Source: Prochlorococcus marinus XMU1406 | Lineage (GTDB): Bacteria; Cyanobacteriota; Cyanobacteriia; PCC-6307; Cyanobiaceae | DNA length: 64,000 nucleotides | Direction: 5' to 3' | Assembly: GCF_017696055.1 (NCBI RefSeq) | Contig: NZ_JAAORG010000003.1 | Location: 372,001 to 436,000 of the forward strand | Shown: positions 47,992 through 58,587 of the stretch, one piece after another | How positions within the stretch are numbered: the first letter of the stretch is position 1 | How the letters are laid out: each line of letters begins with the position of its first letter | Translations under genes and position numbers: made by a program | The notes under the pieces: model-generated | Databases searched by the model: none | What the model was told of the DNA's origin: nothing | The model's input: only the letters and a program-made list of their open reading frames with translations

Positions 47992-49100
47992 TTATAAGTG
48001 AATCATTTGTGACGAGCCTAAGAAAGACTGATTAAATTTATCTAAATGTGTCGCACTTATAAAACATTGACTATCTTTACCAACAGAATTTAATAACAAA
48101 TTTTGCCTGGTTAAATCTAATTCCGCCAAGACATCATCTAATATAAGTATTGGAGGAACATTTAATGTTTTAGTTAATAAATCGAGTTCAGCCATCTTTA
48201 AAGCCAAGATAAAAGTCCTTTGCTGTCCAGAAGAACCATATTTTCTAACTGAAACATTATTGATTAGAAACTCAACATCATCACGATGAGGGCCAAAATT
48301 ACATTTACCAGTCAATGCTTCTATTGAACGCTGATTAAAGAGTTGTTCTTCTATTTTTTTACTAATAACTTCTTCTTCTTCTTCTTCTGGACTTATATTT
48401 TGTATCCCCGAAAGGTAATTTATGTCTATTTGCTCTTGAGATTTACTTAAATGATTATGCCAATATTCAACATATGGTTTTATTTTTAATAAAGCTCTTC
48501 TTCTGCGCCTAAAAATTCTTGTACTTATTATTGACATTTGAATATCAAAGCTTTCAACAATATCTGTGGATTGAGTTTTTAAGAAACTTTCCGAACGCCA
48601 AAAATGACTTCTTTGTTTTAAAAGCCTATTAAATCTACTTATCAGGTCTAAATATACTGGTTCAAGCTGAGATACGACTTTATCAATCCATGTTCTTCGA
48701 TAACTGGGTTCACTTCTAACAATATCTATATCATTAGAACAGAAACATACACTCCTTATATAATTCTTTATTTCACTCTGTTTTTTCAAGATTGATTCAT
48801 TGACATAAATTCTTTTAGGGCCTTTTCGGAATAAATGTAACTTTAAATCGTCTTTAAAATTTATCTGCCCTATGACTACAGCCATATCACTGTCATTCTC
48901 TATTAAATCTTTATCACTTAATGCTCTGTTTGATTTTAATTGACTTAAAAACTCAACCGATTCAAGTAAATTTGACTTGCCAATACCGTTACAACCAAGA
49001 ACAATTGCTCTTTGCTCCTTTAAATCAATTTCAAAACTTTTATGGTTCCGAAAATTTTTAATTTTTAATTTATTTAAAAAAATTTTTTTTGTGCATTCAT
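47992..49100 (-). CDS. recF: DNA replication and repair protein RecF, 5' end out of frame
   Basis: RecF is an SMC-like ATPase that helps load RecA at gaps. From the frame-consistent ATT at 49081-49083 the protein is 363 residues, a normal length, starting (I)FLNKLKIKNFRN. Walker A is GCNGIGKSN and the C-terminal signature is ILDDVLAELD. No in-frame ATG, GTG or TTG precedes Walker A; the nearest ATG (48885) cuts it off. ATGs at 49098-49100 and 49094-49096 are each one base out of frame across an A8T7 tract. A (GAA)6 run (48370-48387) encodes six glutamates. Confidence 0.85.
49076..49090 (-). repeat. A8T7 homopolymer in the recF 5' end
   Basis: On the coding strand eight A (49090-49083) are followed by seven T (49082-49076). 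One extra A joins the ATG at 49100 to the RecF frame; one A fewer joins the ATG at 49096. The tract is a natural slippage site for replication or transcription. Confidence 0.85.
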
Positions 49101-49160
49101 TAATTAAATTAGCTAAGTTTAAAATGTTTAGATTTTCTTTAAAGAAATTGAAAAATTAGA

Positions 49161-49234
49161 GGGCATGTAGCTCAGTTGGATAGAGCATCAGATTCCGGTT
49201 CTGAGAGTCGGGGGTTCGAATCCCTCCATGCTCG
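49161..49234 (+). tRNA. tRNA-Arg (CCG)
   Basis: Acceptor GGGCATG pairs with CATGCTC with one G-T pair. The anticodon stem TCAGA/TCTGA frames loop TTCCGGT, giving anticodon CCG. The T-arm is GGGGG-TTCGAAT-CCCTC. The length is 74 bases. It is divergent from recF with about 60 bp between them, so their promoters must be close. Confidence 0.97.
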
Positions 49235-49244
49235 TAACATGATT

Positions 49245-49691
49245 TTAAAGTTTATATCCCATTACTCGTATTCCATTTGGATCTAATATGAATCCATTTT
49301 CCTCCAAACTTAGGAACGAAGATATAGGGGCCTGTACGGAAATACTGCATCCAGGCATTTCTCTATTTATTTTCTCAAGAGTGACTTGAAGCAATATTGA
49401 ATAATATAGTTGCTGATTATTACCTGGCAATGCACTTAAATTCCACAAGTTAGCATTCAATCCCCTGTCGGAAGTAACCCTTACAAAGCCATATAAATTA
49501 TTTTTTAATTCACTCTGTATGGTAAAAAAGAAATTACTTTTCTGAATAGCCTCATAAAGAGGTTTTATTGGAAATGTCTCACAACCACAATTTGCTAAAA
49601 GTTTGTTAACTTCTTTAGCTAATGGGATTTGCGAAGAGTTAACAAAATAACCTTCTGGAAGAATAAGTTTTTTTTTAGAAAAATATTGCAA
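49245..49691 (-). CDS. Possible GNAT-type acetyltransferase
   Basis: A 148-residue protein. The central part (YGFVRVTSDRGLNANLWNLSALPG) looks like the beta-4/beta-5 core of the GNAT fold, and the later LEENGFILDPNGIRVMGYKL resembles the C-terminal part. No clear R/Q-x-x-G-x-A acetyl-CoA loop is visible, so activity is uncertain. It starts 3 bp after the ppc stop on the same strand and ends next to tRNA-Arg. Confidence 0.55.
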   Translation of the reverse strand: MQYFSKKKLILPEGYFVNSSQIPLAKEVNKLLANCGCETFPIKPLYEAIQKSNFFFTIQSELKNNLYGFVRVTSDRGLNANLWNLSALPGNNQQLYYSILLQVTLEKINREMPGCSISVQAPISSFLSLEENGFILDPNGIRVMGYKL

Positions 49692-49694
49692 TTA

Positions 49695-52664
49695 TCAACC
49701 TGTATTTCTCATACCAGCTGCTATCCCATTAATAGTTAAAAGTGCTCCCCTCAATAGTTCACTCCTACTGTAAGCTCTCCTAGATTCATCTTTATCAAGA
49801 AGAAATTCGCTTATTGGGGGTTGTCTTGTCTGGTCTCTTAGTCTTCTTAAAAGTGAAACCTGCAAAAATCCCAATGGGATGATTGTCTTATTTCTCAAGC
49901 TTACTGATGATTTCAAGTCCCTATCAGATTCGAGGAGCTTATTTTTACCAGTAATCTCAAGTATTAAAGATTTTGTAAGATTATATTCTTTAGAAATTAC
50001 TTCAAAAATATCATCAAAAGAATCTTTATTTTCCTTACTGCCAAGAGTATCAACGTAATATCTAGCAACTTCCAAATCCACCTTAGATAATGTCATTTCT
50101 ACCTTAGATATAAGCATCCTGAAAAATGGCCATCTTTGATGTAAAACTCTTAATAATTCAATTTGTTCTGGATCTGAATTTAATTCAGAAGACAATGCAG
50201 TCCCTACTCCAAACCAACTTGGCAAAAGAAATCTACTTTGTGTCCAACCAAATACCCATGGAATAGCTCTTAAACTTGACAAATCTTTCGCACCTTTTTT
50301 TCTTCTAGCAGGTCTACTAGATATCTGTAATTTACTTATTTCTTCTATTGGAGTGACCTCTTGAAAAAAATTTAACAAATCAGGATTCTCATGCACTAAT
50401 TTTCTATAGTGAGACCTTGATGTTTCTGCCAACCTAGACATTAATTGATTCCATTCTGGAGTATCGTCAAGTCTATTATTTACCAAACTATTTTGAATTA
50501 CCGCTGTCGTAACAGTCTCAAGATTGTACAAAGCCAGTTCAGGAAGACTATATTTAGACGCTAAAACTTCACCTTGTTCTGTTATTTTTATTCGTCCATT
50601 TAAAGTGCCGCTTGGTTGGGCCAATATTGCCTGATAGGCTGGACCTCCTCCTCTACCTACAGAACCACCTCTTCCATGAAACAGTCTTAGCAATATGTTG
50701 TTTCTACTTGAAAGATTTTGAAGAGCTATTTGAGCTCTATGAATTTCCCAATTACTAGAAACAAATCCCGAATCTTTATTGCTATCTGAGTATCCAAGCA
50801 TTAATTCTTGCAGAGGTTTAAAAGATTCTCCCACTTTTGGCAATAATGATCTATAGAAATCTAATTTAAACAACTTTTCCATTACCTCTGGTGCTCTTTT
50901 AAGGTCTTCTACAGTTTCAAAAAGAGGAACAACTAATAATTTTGACTTTTGTGAATTTTGATCAAGAAGTCCCATTTCTTTGGCTAGTAAGAGAACTTCA
51001 AGCAAATCAGATGCACTATGACTCATTGAAATTACATAAGAATGACAAATACGACTTCCAAATTCTTGCTGTAGTCTCCTAACCATTTTAAAAACTGAAA
51101 AGGTTTCTTCTGTATTTTTTGTCCATTGAACGTCAGATGGTATTAGAGGCCTTTTTGTATTTAATTCATCTATAAGCCATTTAATTTTCTCTTCTTCAGA
51201 CATTTGGTCATATTGCACAGATAAATCAAGATAATTTGTAAGCTCGTTTATAGCATCACTATGTCTTGTACTCTCTTGACGAATATCCAAACTTGCTAAA
51301 GAAAATCCAAAAATATGAACCTGAGTAAGTAAAGTGTTTACAGACTCGCAAGTTAAATCTGTACTAATCAGGCTATTTTTAATTAATTCGAGGTCATAAG
51401 TAAATTCGTAAACTGACTTGTAATATAAGTTTTCAACTTTATCTAGATCTTTGTTATCAATTTCACCCTCTAAGTCAAATTTCCACCCATTATCAGCTAA
51501 TAAATTATTTCTTTCTTGTGTTAACCTTAATTTTTCTAAAATATAACTTAATTTCAATCTGTAAGGTTCTGATCTATATCTTGTAGCCCTAGCTTCATAG
51601 ATTTCTGGGAACTTAACCCTGTCCGTTTCAAGTGACTCTAATAGAGAAGAACTGACTTGACTCCATTGCATCGAGACACTTAATTGATCTTTAAGATTAG
51701 ATATCGCAACAATATATCTTTCCAACATCAACTGCCTTTGGTAGCAAGCAGTTCTCCATGTTATCTCAGGAGTGACCGATGGGTTGCCGTCCCTATCGGA
51801 GCCTACCCAAGAACCGAAATTACAAAAAGATTCGGAGGGTAACTGAACATCTGGATAATTTTCAGTGAGTGCTTCAGTGATCCTGCACCTCAATTGAGGC
51901 ATCGCATTAAATAAAACTTGCTGAAAATAATGCAAGGCATAATCTACTTCGTCTAAAACTGATGGTTTAAATTGATGCAATTCATCTGTTCTCCACCAAA
52001 GTCTTACTTCCTCTTTTAATTGGGTTTTTAAAGAATTTTTTTCTTCTTTTGTTAGAAATTGCTCAATTTGTATTTTTTTTAACAAATTTGCTACTCTTGT
52101 TTGCTTATGTCTAATCGTATGTCTTACTATCTCAGTCGGATGTGCAGTAAAAACTAAACGGATATCCATTTCTTGCAATAACTCTTCTAATTTACCTGGG
52201 GGTACATTTAATTTCCTCAGCCTGTAAAATAATTCTCTAAAAGTTACTGGAGCATTTTGCCTTGCCAATGCTGGAGCAAAAGGATCAAGATTGTCTGGAG
52301 ATTTTTGAACATTCTTATTAGTAAAGCTTTGAATATATCTATCTTCCTCAACTCTTTGTTCCAAAATATTCACGAGTTGAAAATACAATGAAAACGCCCT
52401 TGCTGCTGCAATGGATTCTGCTAAATCCATAGAATTCACAATATCAACTATTTCATGTTTAAAAGTTTTTGAACTATTACCATCAATTTGTTTTGAATAA
52501 CTTAATTCTTTAAGCTGTATCAATCTCTCTGCTTGATCATCTGGGCATTCTTCTCTGAGTACAGATTCCCATAGATCTTCTATTAAAAGACGATTTTTAT
52601 CGAGCGGATCAATGTTACTTATCAGATCCACGTTATTATTTTTTATCTGTCGAAAAGATTCCAT
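49695..52664 (-). CDS. ppc: Phosphoenolpyruvate carboxylase
   Basis: Ppc carboxylates PEP to oxaloacetate, refilling the TCA cycle and feeding aspartate. The 989 residues are a full-length enzyme. Catalytic landmarks are VFTAHPTE (about 171-178), [10 protein letters not shown], and the [14 protein letters not shown] loop. The C-terminus ends AAGMRNTG, as in the family. It lies after gshA on the same strand, 53 bp away. Confidence 0.98.
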   Translation of the reverse strand: MESFRQIKNNNVDLISNIDPLDKNRLLIEDLWESVLREECPDDQAERLIQLKELSYSKQIDGNSSKTFKHEIVDIVNSMDLAESIAAARAFSLYFQLVNILEQRVEEDRYIQSFTNKNVQKSPDNLDPFAPALARQNAPVTFRELFYRLRKLNVPPGKLEELLQEMDIRLVFTAHPTEIVRHTIRHKQTRVANLLKKIQIEQFLTKEEKNSLKTQLKEEVRLWWRTDELHQFKPSVLDEVDYALHYFQQVLFNAMPQLRCRITEALTENYPDVQLPSESFCNFGSWVGSDRDGNPSVTPEITWRTACYQRQLMLERYIVAISNLKDQLSVSMQWSQVSSSLLESLETDRVKFPEIYEARATRYRSEPYRLKLSYILEKLRLTQERNNLLADNGWKFDLEGEIDNKDLDKVENLYYKSVYEFTYDLELIKNSLISTDLTCESVNTLLTQVHIFGFSLASLDIRQESTRHSDAINELTNYLDLSVQYDQMSEEEKIKWLIDELNTKRPLIPSDVQWTKNTEETFSVFKMVRRLQQEFGSRICHSYVISMSHSASDLLEVLLLAKEMGLLDQNSQKSKLLVVPLFETVEDLKRAPEVMEKLFKLDFYRSLLPKVGESFKPLQELMLGYSDSNKDSGFVSSNWEIHRAQIALQNLSSRNNILLRLFHGRGGSVGRGGGPAYQAILAQPSGTLNGRIKITEQGEVLASKYSLPELALYNLETVTTAVIQNSLVNNRLDDTPEWNQLMSRLAETSRSHYRKLVHENPDLLNFFQEVTPIEEISKLQISSRPARRKKGAKDLSSLRAIPWVFGWTQSRFLLPSWFGVGTALSSELNSDPEQIELLRVLHQRWPFFRMLISKVEMTLSKVDLEVARYYVDTLGSKENKDSFDDIFEVISKEYNLTKSLILEITGKNKLLESDRDLKSSVSLRNKTIIPLGFLQVSLLRRLRDQTRQPPISEFLLDKDESRRAYSRSELLRGALLTINGIAAGMRNTG

Positions 52665-52717
52665 ATAATCATTATGTCACAAGTGAAAATGTTCAGATCA
52701 AATGTTTATTTAAATAA

Positions 52718-53836
52718 TCAAACATTCTCGCCTTCGCTCCTAATCATATCTTCGATAGAAATTTTCATTATTTGCTCAATAGAAAGACCTTTTTCATATT
52801 GATTTATCCATTTCATAGATTGATTACCTTCTTCAAGGACTTTATAGATAGGATGCAAAAGATGTTTCATACCAAAATTGTCTGCTGTGGATGACAAATC
52901 TGATAATAAGTTTTGAATCCACTCTCTACAAACAACTTTTTTGCCATCTTGCCAGTGAATTAATTCTGAATTCAGACTATCTTTAGCAGCATTAGTTTCA
53001 TTTTGATCACATATTTCTGATAATTTTTCAATAGAGAAAAAACTGGCATTCAAAGGATCTAAAGTATTTATATTTTCAAAAAGATTTAAAATCCTTAGTT
53101 CTATCATGGCTGTTATCCCTAAAAGCAAGTTTAAATCATAAACAAAATCACAAATTCTTAATTCTAAACGATCAAGAATCAAAGGTCTTTGTGGACCATT
53201 TGGTCGGATTGAAGACCAAAAATGCCTAATATTCTGCATATTTTTATTAGCTATATTTTCCTCGATCCAATCTATATAAGAATTATGATTTATAAAAAAA
53301 GGTACCTTACTTGGTGTTTTAGGGAACTGCATCCATCTCTGAGAGTGATTCTCCGTAATTTTATTATTTAAAAAAGGTGAACTAGCACTTAGGGATAGAT
53401 ATAAAGCAGCCTCAGATCTTATTAGTCTAATAGCTGCAAAAAGCTTATCTAAATCATCTATTCCAACGTTTATATGTACACTTGAAGTAGCAATAGTGGT
53501 TCCATAATTATCTTGTATAAATTGATGATAAACATTTTCAATATCAGATCTTTGTAATTGAATATCGTGTTTAAAACAAAGAGTGGATGAAGGAATAATT
53601 GTTAAATCTTTTTTGTTTAGCCATCGTCTTAACTTTTTTCTTGGAGTTATTAATTTCTCATATAAAAAATTGTAGTCTTTTTCAGGTGTTGTTATGTATT
53701 CAACGTTTCTGATATCTGGCTCTTTGACAAAATCAGGAAATTCTTTCTCAATTTCAGCCGAAACACCAATATGAGAATTTAAAGAACCTGTAAAAAGTTC
53801 CACCTCAAAACCCTTATAAAGATTATTTTGACTCAT
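52718..53836 (-). CDS. gshA: Glutamate-cysteine ligase, cyanobacterial type
   Basis: GshA makes gamma-glutamylcysteine, the first step of glutathione synthesis. The 372-residue sequence starts LYKGFEVELFTG and has SSVHINVGIDDLDKL and RPLILDRLELRICD. This fits the cyanobacterial GshA group rather than the E. coli type. It directly abuts trpE (no gap), so the two are co-transcribed. Confidence 0.9.
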   Translation of the reverse strand: MSQNNLYKGFEVELFTGSLNSHIGVSAEIEKEFPDFVKEPDIRNVEYITTPEKDYNFLYEKLITPRKKLRRWLNKKDLTIIPSSTLCFKHDIQLQRSDIENVYHQFIQDNYGTTIATSSVHINVGIDDLDKLFAAIRLIRSEAALYLSLSASSPFLNNKITENHSQRWMQFPKTPSKVPFFINHNSYIDWIEENIANKNMQNIRHFWSSIRPNGPQRPLILDRLELRICDFVYDLNLLLGITAMIELRILNLFENINTLDPLNASFFSIEKLSEICDQNETNAAKDSLNSELIHWQDGKKVVCREWIQNLLSDLSSTADNFGMKHLLHPIYKVLEEGNQSMKWINQYEKGLSIEQIMKISIEDMIRSEGENV

Positions 53837-55357
53837 TTATTTATCCAAACAGGCTAATGCTTTTAGTATCCCCTTTGCTTTATTTATCGTCTCTTGATAT
53901 TCATTTTCAGGAAAAGAATCAGCAACTATTCCAGCTCCTGCTTGCACTGAAACATCATATTTCCCATCTCTTGAGGGTTTAACTATCATAGTTCTTATTG
54001 TAATTGCCGTATTTAATGCACCATTAATATCAATAGATCCGTAAACACCAGCATAAGGTCCTCTAGCATCTTTTTCAAAGTGCTTAATCAATTGCATAGC
54101 TCTTATTTTTGGAGCACCAGTTACTGTCCCAGCAGGAAAAGATGCTTTTAGTAAATCCCATACATCAGCATTGTTTTTTAAGATTCCCTCAACTTCACTA
54201 ACTATATGCATAACATGTGAATATTTCTCAATAACCATTAAATCCTTGACCTTCACAGTACCAATTTCACAAACTCTTCCAAGATCATTTCTCCCAAGAT
54301 CAATTAGCATTACATGCTCAGCTATCTCTTTTGGATCATTTAATAAATCCTTTTCTAATTCCAAGTCTTGTTTATTATCGATACCTCTAGGTCTTGTGCC
54401 AGCTATTGGTCTTAAGCTTGCAACAATTTTACTATTTTTATTTTTTTCAGCTTTAACCATTACTTCAGGACTTGAACCTATCAAATACCATGAGCCGAAA
54501 TCAAAAAATGACATGTATGGAGATGGATTAACCATCCTCAAACTTCTATATAAATTAAAGGGCTCATTATTGACTTGAGTTTGGAATCTCTGACTTATAA
54601 CTATTTGGAAGATATCTCCCTTTCTTATGTATTCTTTTGCAGAGAGAACTGCATCCTCAAAATCTTTTTTCTTCCAATTACTTTCTAGATCTAAATTCAA
54701 ATTTTCATTTTCATTCCAATCTAAAAACTCATTTTCTTTTAGAGGAACTCTCATCAAATCTCTAGTTTTCTGAATTTTAGAAATTGAATTTTCATATAAC
54801 TCTTCAATCGAGCACTCTTTTGAAGAAGTTATATCTACATAAACCACTGCAGTAATACATCTTTTTATTTGATCAAAAACAACTAACTGATCAAAAAACA
54901 TCCAAGAACCATAAGGTATATCGTTTTCTGGCATTTTATTTATTGGAACGCTTTGTTCTATCTGATTTATTAATTCATAACCCCAAGAGCCATATAACTG
55001 TCCAATTGATGGTAAATCATCAAGCATGGTTGACTTATATTCCTTTGTCCAACTTCTTAAAATATCAAAAGGATCACCTTTATGTATTTCAGTTTTGCCA
55101 TTATTCCAAGTTTTAATTATTTCTTCTCCATAACAAACGGCTTCCCAAAGAGGTTTAGTAGCGACAATACTCCACCTACCCAAACTTTCCCCACCTTCAA
55201 CAGATTCAAGAAAAACACCATGGGAATCTTTTGAGGATAATTTTAGCCAAGTCGTTAATGGGGTCTCCAAATCTGCTGGCCAAGTTTGAATGATAGGTAT
55301 AAAATTTTTACCTTCTTCGTAAGCCTTTAAAAAATTATCTTTCTGTGAGCTGATCAT
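53837..55357 (-). CDS. trpE: Anthranilate synthase component I
   Basis: TrpE converts chorismate and ammonia to anthranilate, the first step to tryptophan. The 506 residues include the YLIGSSPEVMVK and RPIAGTRPRG motifs, DLGRNDLGR, and GAPKIRAMQLI. The tryptophan-binding LLES element (here FLESVEGGESLGRWS) is in the N-terminal part, so feedback inhibition is likely. psaD lies 59 bp upstream. Confidence 0.97.
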   Translation of the reverse strand: MISSQKDNFLKAYEEGKNFIPIIQTWPADLETPLTTWLKLSSKDSHGVFLESVEGGESLGRWSIVATKPLWEAVCYGEEIIKTWNNGKTEIHKGDPFDILRSWTKEYKSTMLDDLPSIGQLYGSWGYELINQIEQSVPINKMPENDIPYGSWMFFDQLVVFDQIKRCITAVVYVDITSSKECSIEELYENSISKIQKTRDLMRVPLKENEFLDWNENENLNLDLESNWKKKDFEDAVLSAKEYIRKGDIFQIVISQRFQTQVNNEPFNLYRSLRMVNPSPYMSFFDFGSWYLIGSSPEVMVKAEKNKNSKIVASLRPIAGTRPRGIDNKQDLELEKDLLNDPKEIAEHVMLIDLGRNDLGRVCEIGTVKVKDLMVIEKYSHVMHIVSEVEGILKNNADVWDLLKASFPAGTVTGAPKIRAMQLIKHFEKDARGPYAGVYGSIDINGALNTAITIRTMIVKPSRDGKYDVSVQAGAGIVADSFPENEYQETINKAKGILKALACLDK

Positions 55358-55416
55358 ATTAATAATGTCAACCCAAATTATAATTATTTTCTTCTTTTAT
55401 ATCAACTTTGAGGAAG

Positions 55417-55839
55417 TTAATCAAAAGTATTCTTCGTTGTAAATTTCAAACCAGCTGGATTAGGGTTCTCACCTATTCTTCTAGGATTATGTCCTACTTT
55501 CTCTCTGCCTTCATTTACTTTTTCAGGGAAAACACCATCTTTTGGGTGTAAAAATTCAATATCGCCACCTGGAAAAATTCGGTAGATTTTAAAATCTTCA
55601 ATTCTTGGTTTGAAGGCTCTTAATTGTGTCCCTAATGCAAGGCATTGTTCTTTTCTTGCAAAGTACATTAAATTATCACCTTCATGCATAATAGCTGCTC
55701 CACCTGTGGGCAATTCAAATGCTTGTTCCTTTGAACTTTTCCATACAATTGCATATTTTTCTTCGGTTTCTGCTGAGTTTAATAAACCCCCAGTACTTCC
55801 TATATGCTTTGGAAATTGACCAACTAAAGTTTCAGTCAT
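55417..55839 (-). CDS. psaD: Photosystem I subunit II (PsaD)
   Basis: PsaD is the stromal (cytosolic) PSI subunit that docks ferredoxin. The 140 residues have [46 protein letters not shown]-type sequence, and [18 protein letters not shown]. The tail with [21 protein letters not shown] is typical of the family. It is the first gene of a likely psaD-trpE-gshA-ppc run but probably has its own strong promoter in 55840-55951. Confidence 0.98.
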   Translation of the reverse strand: MTETLVGQFPKHIGSTGGLLNSAETEEKYAIVWKSSKEQAFELPTGGAAIMHEGDNLMYFARKEQCLALGTQLRAFKPRIEDFKIYRIFPGGDIEFLHPKDGVFPEKVNEGREKVGHNPRRIGENPNPAGLKFTTKNTFD

Positions 55840-55951
55840 CCTTGATTTTGAGTTATTTATAATAAGAAATTAGCATTCATATTTTGCAAAATTCGACATT
55901 TACAGGAAATTTTCTACATTATTTAATATATGGAAAAATTTGTTTCTCATT

Positions 55952-57319
55952 CTATTTTGCATCTGAAATCGGAAAAAATACTGTTAAACCTGTATCACGC
56001 CTTTGTGTGACATGCCCTCCTAAACTAGCTAACAACTTATGAGTAGCATTTTGACTAAGTTGTAAACTACCTGTTTGAGGGTTCCAATTTAAAACAGGAC
56101 CAATATCAGAACCGTTATCTTTTGAAAGAATTTCTTTTTGATTACTTTCTAATTTTTTTACTTTTAATTGAAGTCTAAGTTTTTGACCAGCTGGTCTTAA
56201 TTCTAAAATTAATGTACTACCTTCTTTTAATCCTCTAGTATTTTTATCAATTAATCCACTTAACATTAATTCCAATTTTTCAGAATCACTCAAAATTTGC
56301 GGAAGTTGATTGGGTATATCAATCTTTAAAGAAATCCCACGTCGATTTAGTTGTTTCTTCCATAAAGGAGAAAGCTTTTTAAAAATTTCGGCTAAATTAA
56401 TTTTTGCCAAGTTATTTAGTGAAGGAACTTCATTACTTACTAATTCTGCTGCATTAAAGATTAAACCAAACCTATCAATTTGTTCATTACATTCATTATC
56501 TATTTGAATTAAACGATTTTTCATAGATTCGTCCATCTTATATTTTTTTAAAGTAGAACTTATGAGGGTTCTTATTGTTGCCAAAGGCGTTCTTACTTCA
56601 TGAGATATTGCACGTAATAATTTTGCTTCAGTTATTTGCACATTTTTTTCATCATTTTTTACAGAATTTTGTATGTTATGATTTGGGGCAAAATTTGCTA
56701 ATTTTGCCGATAATATTGGCCAAAATAATTTTTCAAATTGATTATTAATACTAAGGTTACCTAAATTATTGATTGCATTACGAAATTTTATTCCTTCCTC
56801 ATAATTTTCTTGATTTAATTTTTCATGGATTAATTCAATTGAAAGTTTTAGGCTTTCTTCATCACACTTCATTAATAGACTTTTCTTATCTTTTTCTCCA
56901 ACAATTGATAATATACATTGAAAATTTGGGGTGATTAACATTAAAAACGGTTCATAACCATCTTCTTGAGTCAGATTTAAGACTTTATAATTACTAACTA
57001 AATCGAAATTTTTTTTTATCTTTTCTGAATTATTGACTGGTAAAAAACCTGCATTCTCATTTTTAAAGTATGGAAATCCCTCAGGAGACCAAAGCCATCC
57101 GTGAAGTTGATTTAAAAATTTTTTATCATTAAAAGTTGGCAAAGGCGATGCAACCCAAATCCCCCCATTTTTATAATTTTTAGATAGGAAATCTTTTTGA
57201 ATAACTTCTAAAGAAGCCCACCACATTCTTCTGGATGTATCATCATCTACATATATAGTTTGAACTCTTTTAATCAAAAGGTCTTGAATTTTTTTTATAG
57301 TTATTTGTGATTTCATCAA
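55952..57319 (-). CDS. Sensor histidine kinase-like protein with degenerate ATP domain
   Basis: A 455-residue protein. Residues about 1-210 form an N-terminal sensor-like region without obvious transmembrane helices. The HisKA phosphoacceptor is in AISHEVRTPLATIRTL (about 238-253). In the ATP domain the N-box reads GLIDKNTRGL rather than NxxxNAxKYT, the G1 box is reduced to DNGSDIG, and G2 to GSLQLSQ. It may be a weak or non-phosphorylating kinase. It starts 4 bases inside the rodA end, so the two are translationally coupled. Confidence 0.75.
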   Translation of the reverse strand: MMKSQITIKKIQDLLIKRVQTIYVDDDTSRRMWWASLEVIQKDFLSKNYKNGGIWVASPLPTFNDKKFLNQLHGWLWSPEGFPYFKNENAGFLPVNNSEKIKKNFDLVSNYKVLNLTQEDGYEPFLMLITPNFQCILSIVGEKDKKSLLMKCDEESLKLSIELIHEKLNQENYEEGIKFRNAINNLGNLSINNQFEKLFWPILSAKLANFAPNHNIQNSVKNDEKNVQITEAKLLRAISHEVRTPLATIRTLISSTLKKYKMDESMKNRLIQIDNECNEQIDRFGLIFNAAELVSNEVPSLNNLAKINLAEIFKKLSPLWKKQLNRRGISLKIDIPNQLPQILSDSEKLELMLSGLIDKNTRGLKEGSTLILELRPAGQKLRLQLKVKKLESNQKEILSKDNGSDIGPVLNWNPQTGSLQLSQNATHKLLASLGGHVTQRRDTGLTVFFPISDAK

Positions 57320-58587
57320 CTTCTTAGTGATCTAGAACGTTTTAATATAGATAAAATAAATCCAATAGATATAAAATTAGTCACTAACGACGTTCGACCA
57401 TAGCTCATAAAAGGAAGGGGAATTCCAGTAACTGGTCCTAATCCAATAGTCATAAATAAGTTAATAATTATTTGGAATAAGAAAGTTGAGGCTATTCCAA
57501 TAACAATTAGAGATTCAAAGTTAGTACTAGCAATTGTTGCAGTATTAATAATTTTTTTAATCAAAAAAAAGAACAAAAATAAAACTATTATGCACCCCAC
57601 AAAACCCAATTCTTCGCCTAATGCACTGAATATAAAATCAGTATGTTGTTCTGGAATAAATTGCAAATTAGTCAGCTTTCCTCGTAGCAGCCCAGTCCCA
57701 AATAATCCTCCAGAACCAATTGCAATTTGACTCTGTATCAAATGATATCCACCACCTAATGGATCTCTATTTGGATCTAAAAATAAAACTAATCTATCTT
57801 TTTGATATTCTTTTAAGCCATATTGCCACAAAATTGGTGTCAATTTTGCCACTAATAAATGAAACGAAATAGCTAGAGCAGGAAAAATAATTTTCTTTTT
57901 CGAAGATCTATAAGCAAGATATCCTATAACTGGAATCCAAAAAATAAGAAGAGTTGGTAAGGTTAAATATAATATAGAAGAGACAATACAAAACACCAAT
58001 AACAAAATCCACTCTATCGGCATATGCGACCAATAGAGCATAACACCTGTCAAAACCAATAAAACTAAAGATGTACCTAAGTCTGGTTGAAAAAAAATCA
58101 ATAACCAAGGAATGACTACTAATAATAAGGGCAATACTAAATCTCTTATTGTTAAAATTATTTTTTTGTCCAGTACTAAAGCAAGTGTTAATACAGTACT
58201 TAGTTTAGCTACTTCTGAAGGCTGAAAAGAAAAGATGCCCAAGTTTAGCCATCTTTGAGCTCCAGAAACTGAGATCCCAAAAAAATAAACTAATAATAAG
58301 GATATTAAAGTAAACAAATAAAATGGAACCAAATACTTTCTAAGTATCCCTAACGGAATATAAGAAATAAAAAATGCTAAGAAATAACCTAAAAAACCTG
58401 TTAAAATATGACTTAAATAATTAGATGTAACTAAATCTCCCTGAATACTTTTTATTAATAAGCCCGAAATGATAACTAAAAACAGGGGAATTAAAAGTAG
58501 TGGAGAAAATAAAAAACCTCTCCTTAAGTTGTCTTTTTTTGATAAAAATTCTCTCTTATTTAATAAAGAAATTCTCCTAAACATCAA
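57316..58587 (-). CDS. rodA: SEDS peptidoglycan glycosyltransferase RodA
   Basis: RodA polymerises glycan strands for cell elongation. The 423 residues have about ten transmembrane helices. The family motifs are GAQRWLNLGIFSFQPSEVAKL (written in parts: GAQRWL, FQPSEVAK), FQPDLGTSLV and GLGPVTGIPLPFMSYGRTS. FtsW is the main alternative; RodA is preferred because of the sequence and the mrp-rodA order. It overlaps the downstream kinase gene. Confidence 0.93.
   Translation of the reverse strand: MMFRRISLLNKREFLSKKDNLRRGFLFSPLLLIPLFLVIISGLLIKSIQGDLVTSNYLSHILTGFLGYFLAFFISYIPLGILRKYLVPFYLFTLISLLLVYFFGISVSGAQRWLNLGIFSFQPSEVAKLSTVLTLALVLDKKIILTIRDLVLPLLLVVIPWLLIFFQPDLGTSLVLLVLTGVMLYWSHMPIEWILLLVFCIVSSILYLTLPTLLIFWIPVIGYLAYRSSKKKIIFPALAISFHLLVAKLTPILWQYGLKEYQKDRLVLFLDPNRDPLGGGYHLIQSQIAIGSGGLFGTGLLRGKLTNLQFIPEQHTDFIFSALGEELGFVGCIIVLFLFFFLIKKIINTATIASTNFESLIVIGIASTFLFQIIINLFMTIGLGPVTGIPLPFMSYGRTSLVTNFISIGFILSILKRSRSLRS

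Noticed and set aside
48885-48885. ATG used as the start of recF
   Set aside because: It would remove Walker A, which is intact in the same frame upstream. RecF needs that ATP site, so the real protein must start further upstream.
54171-54578. 135-codon plus-strand frame inside trpE
   Set aside because: It is antisense to a highly conserved trpE region and shows no independent motif.
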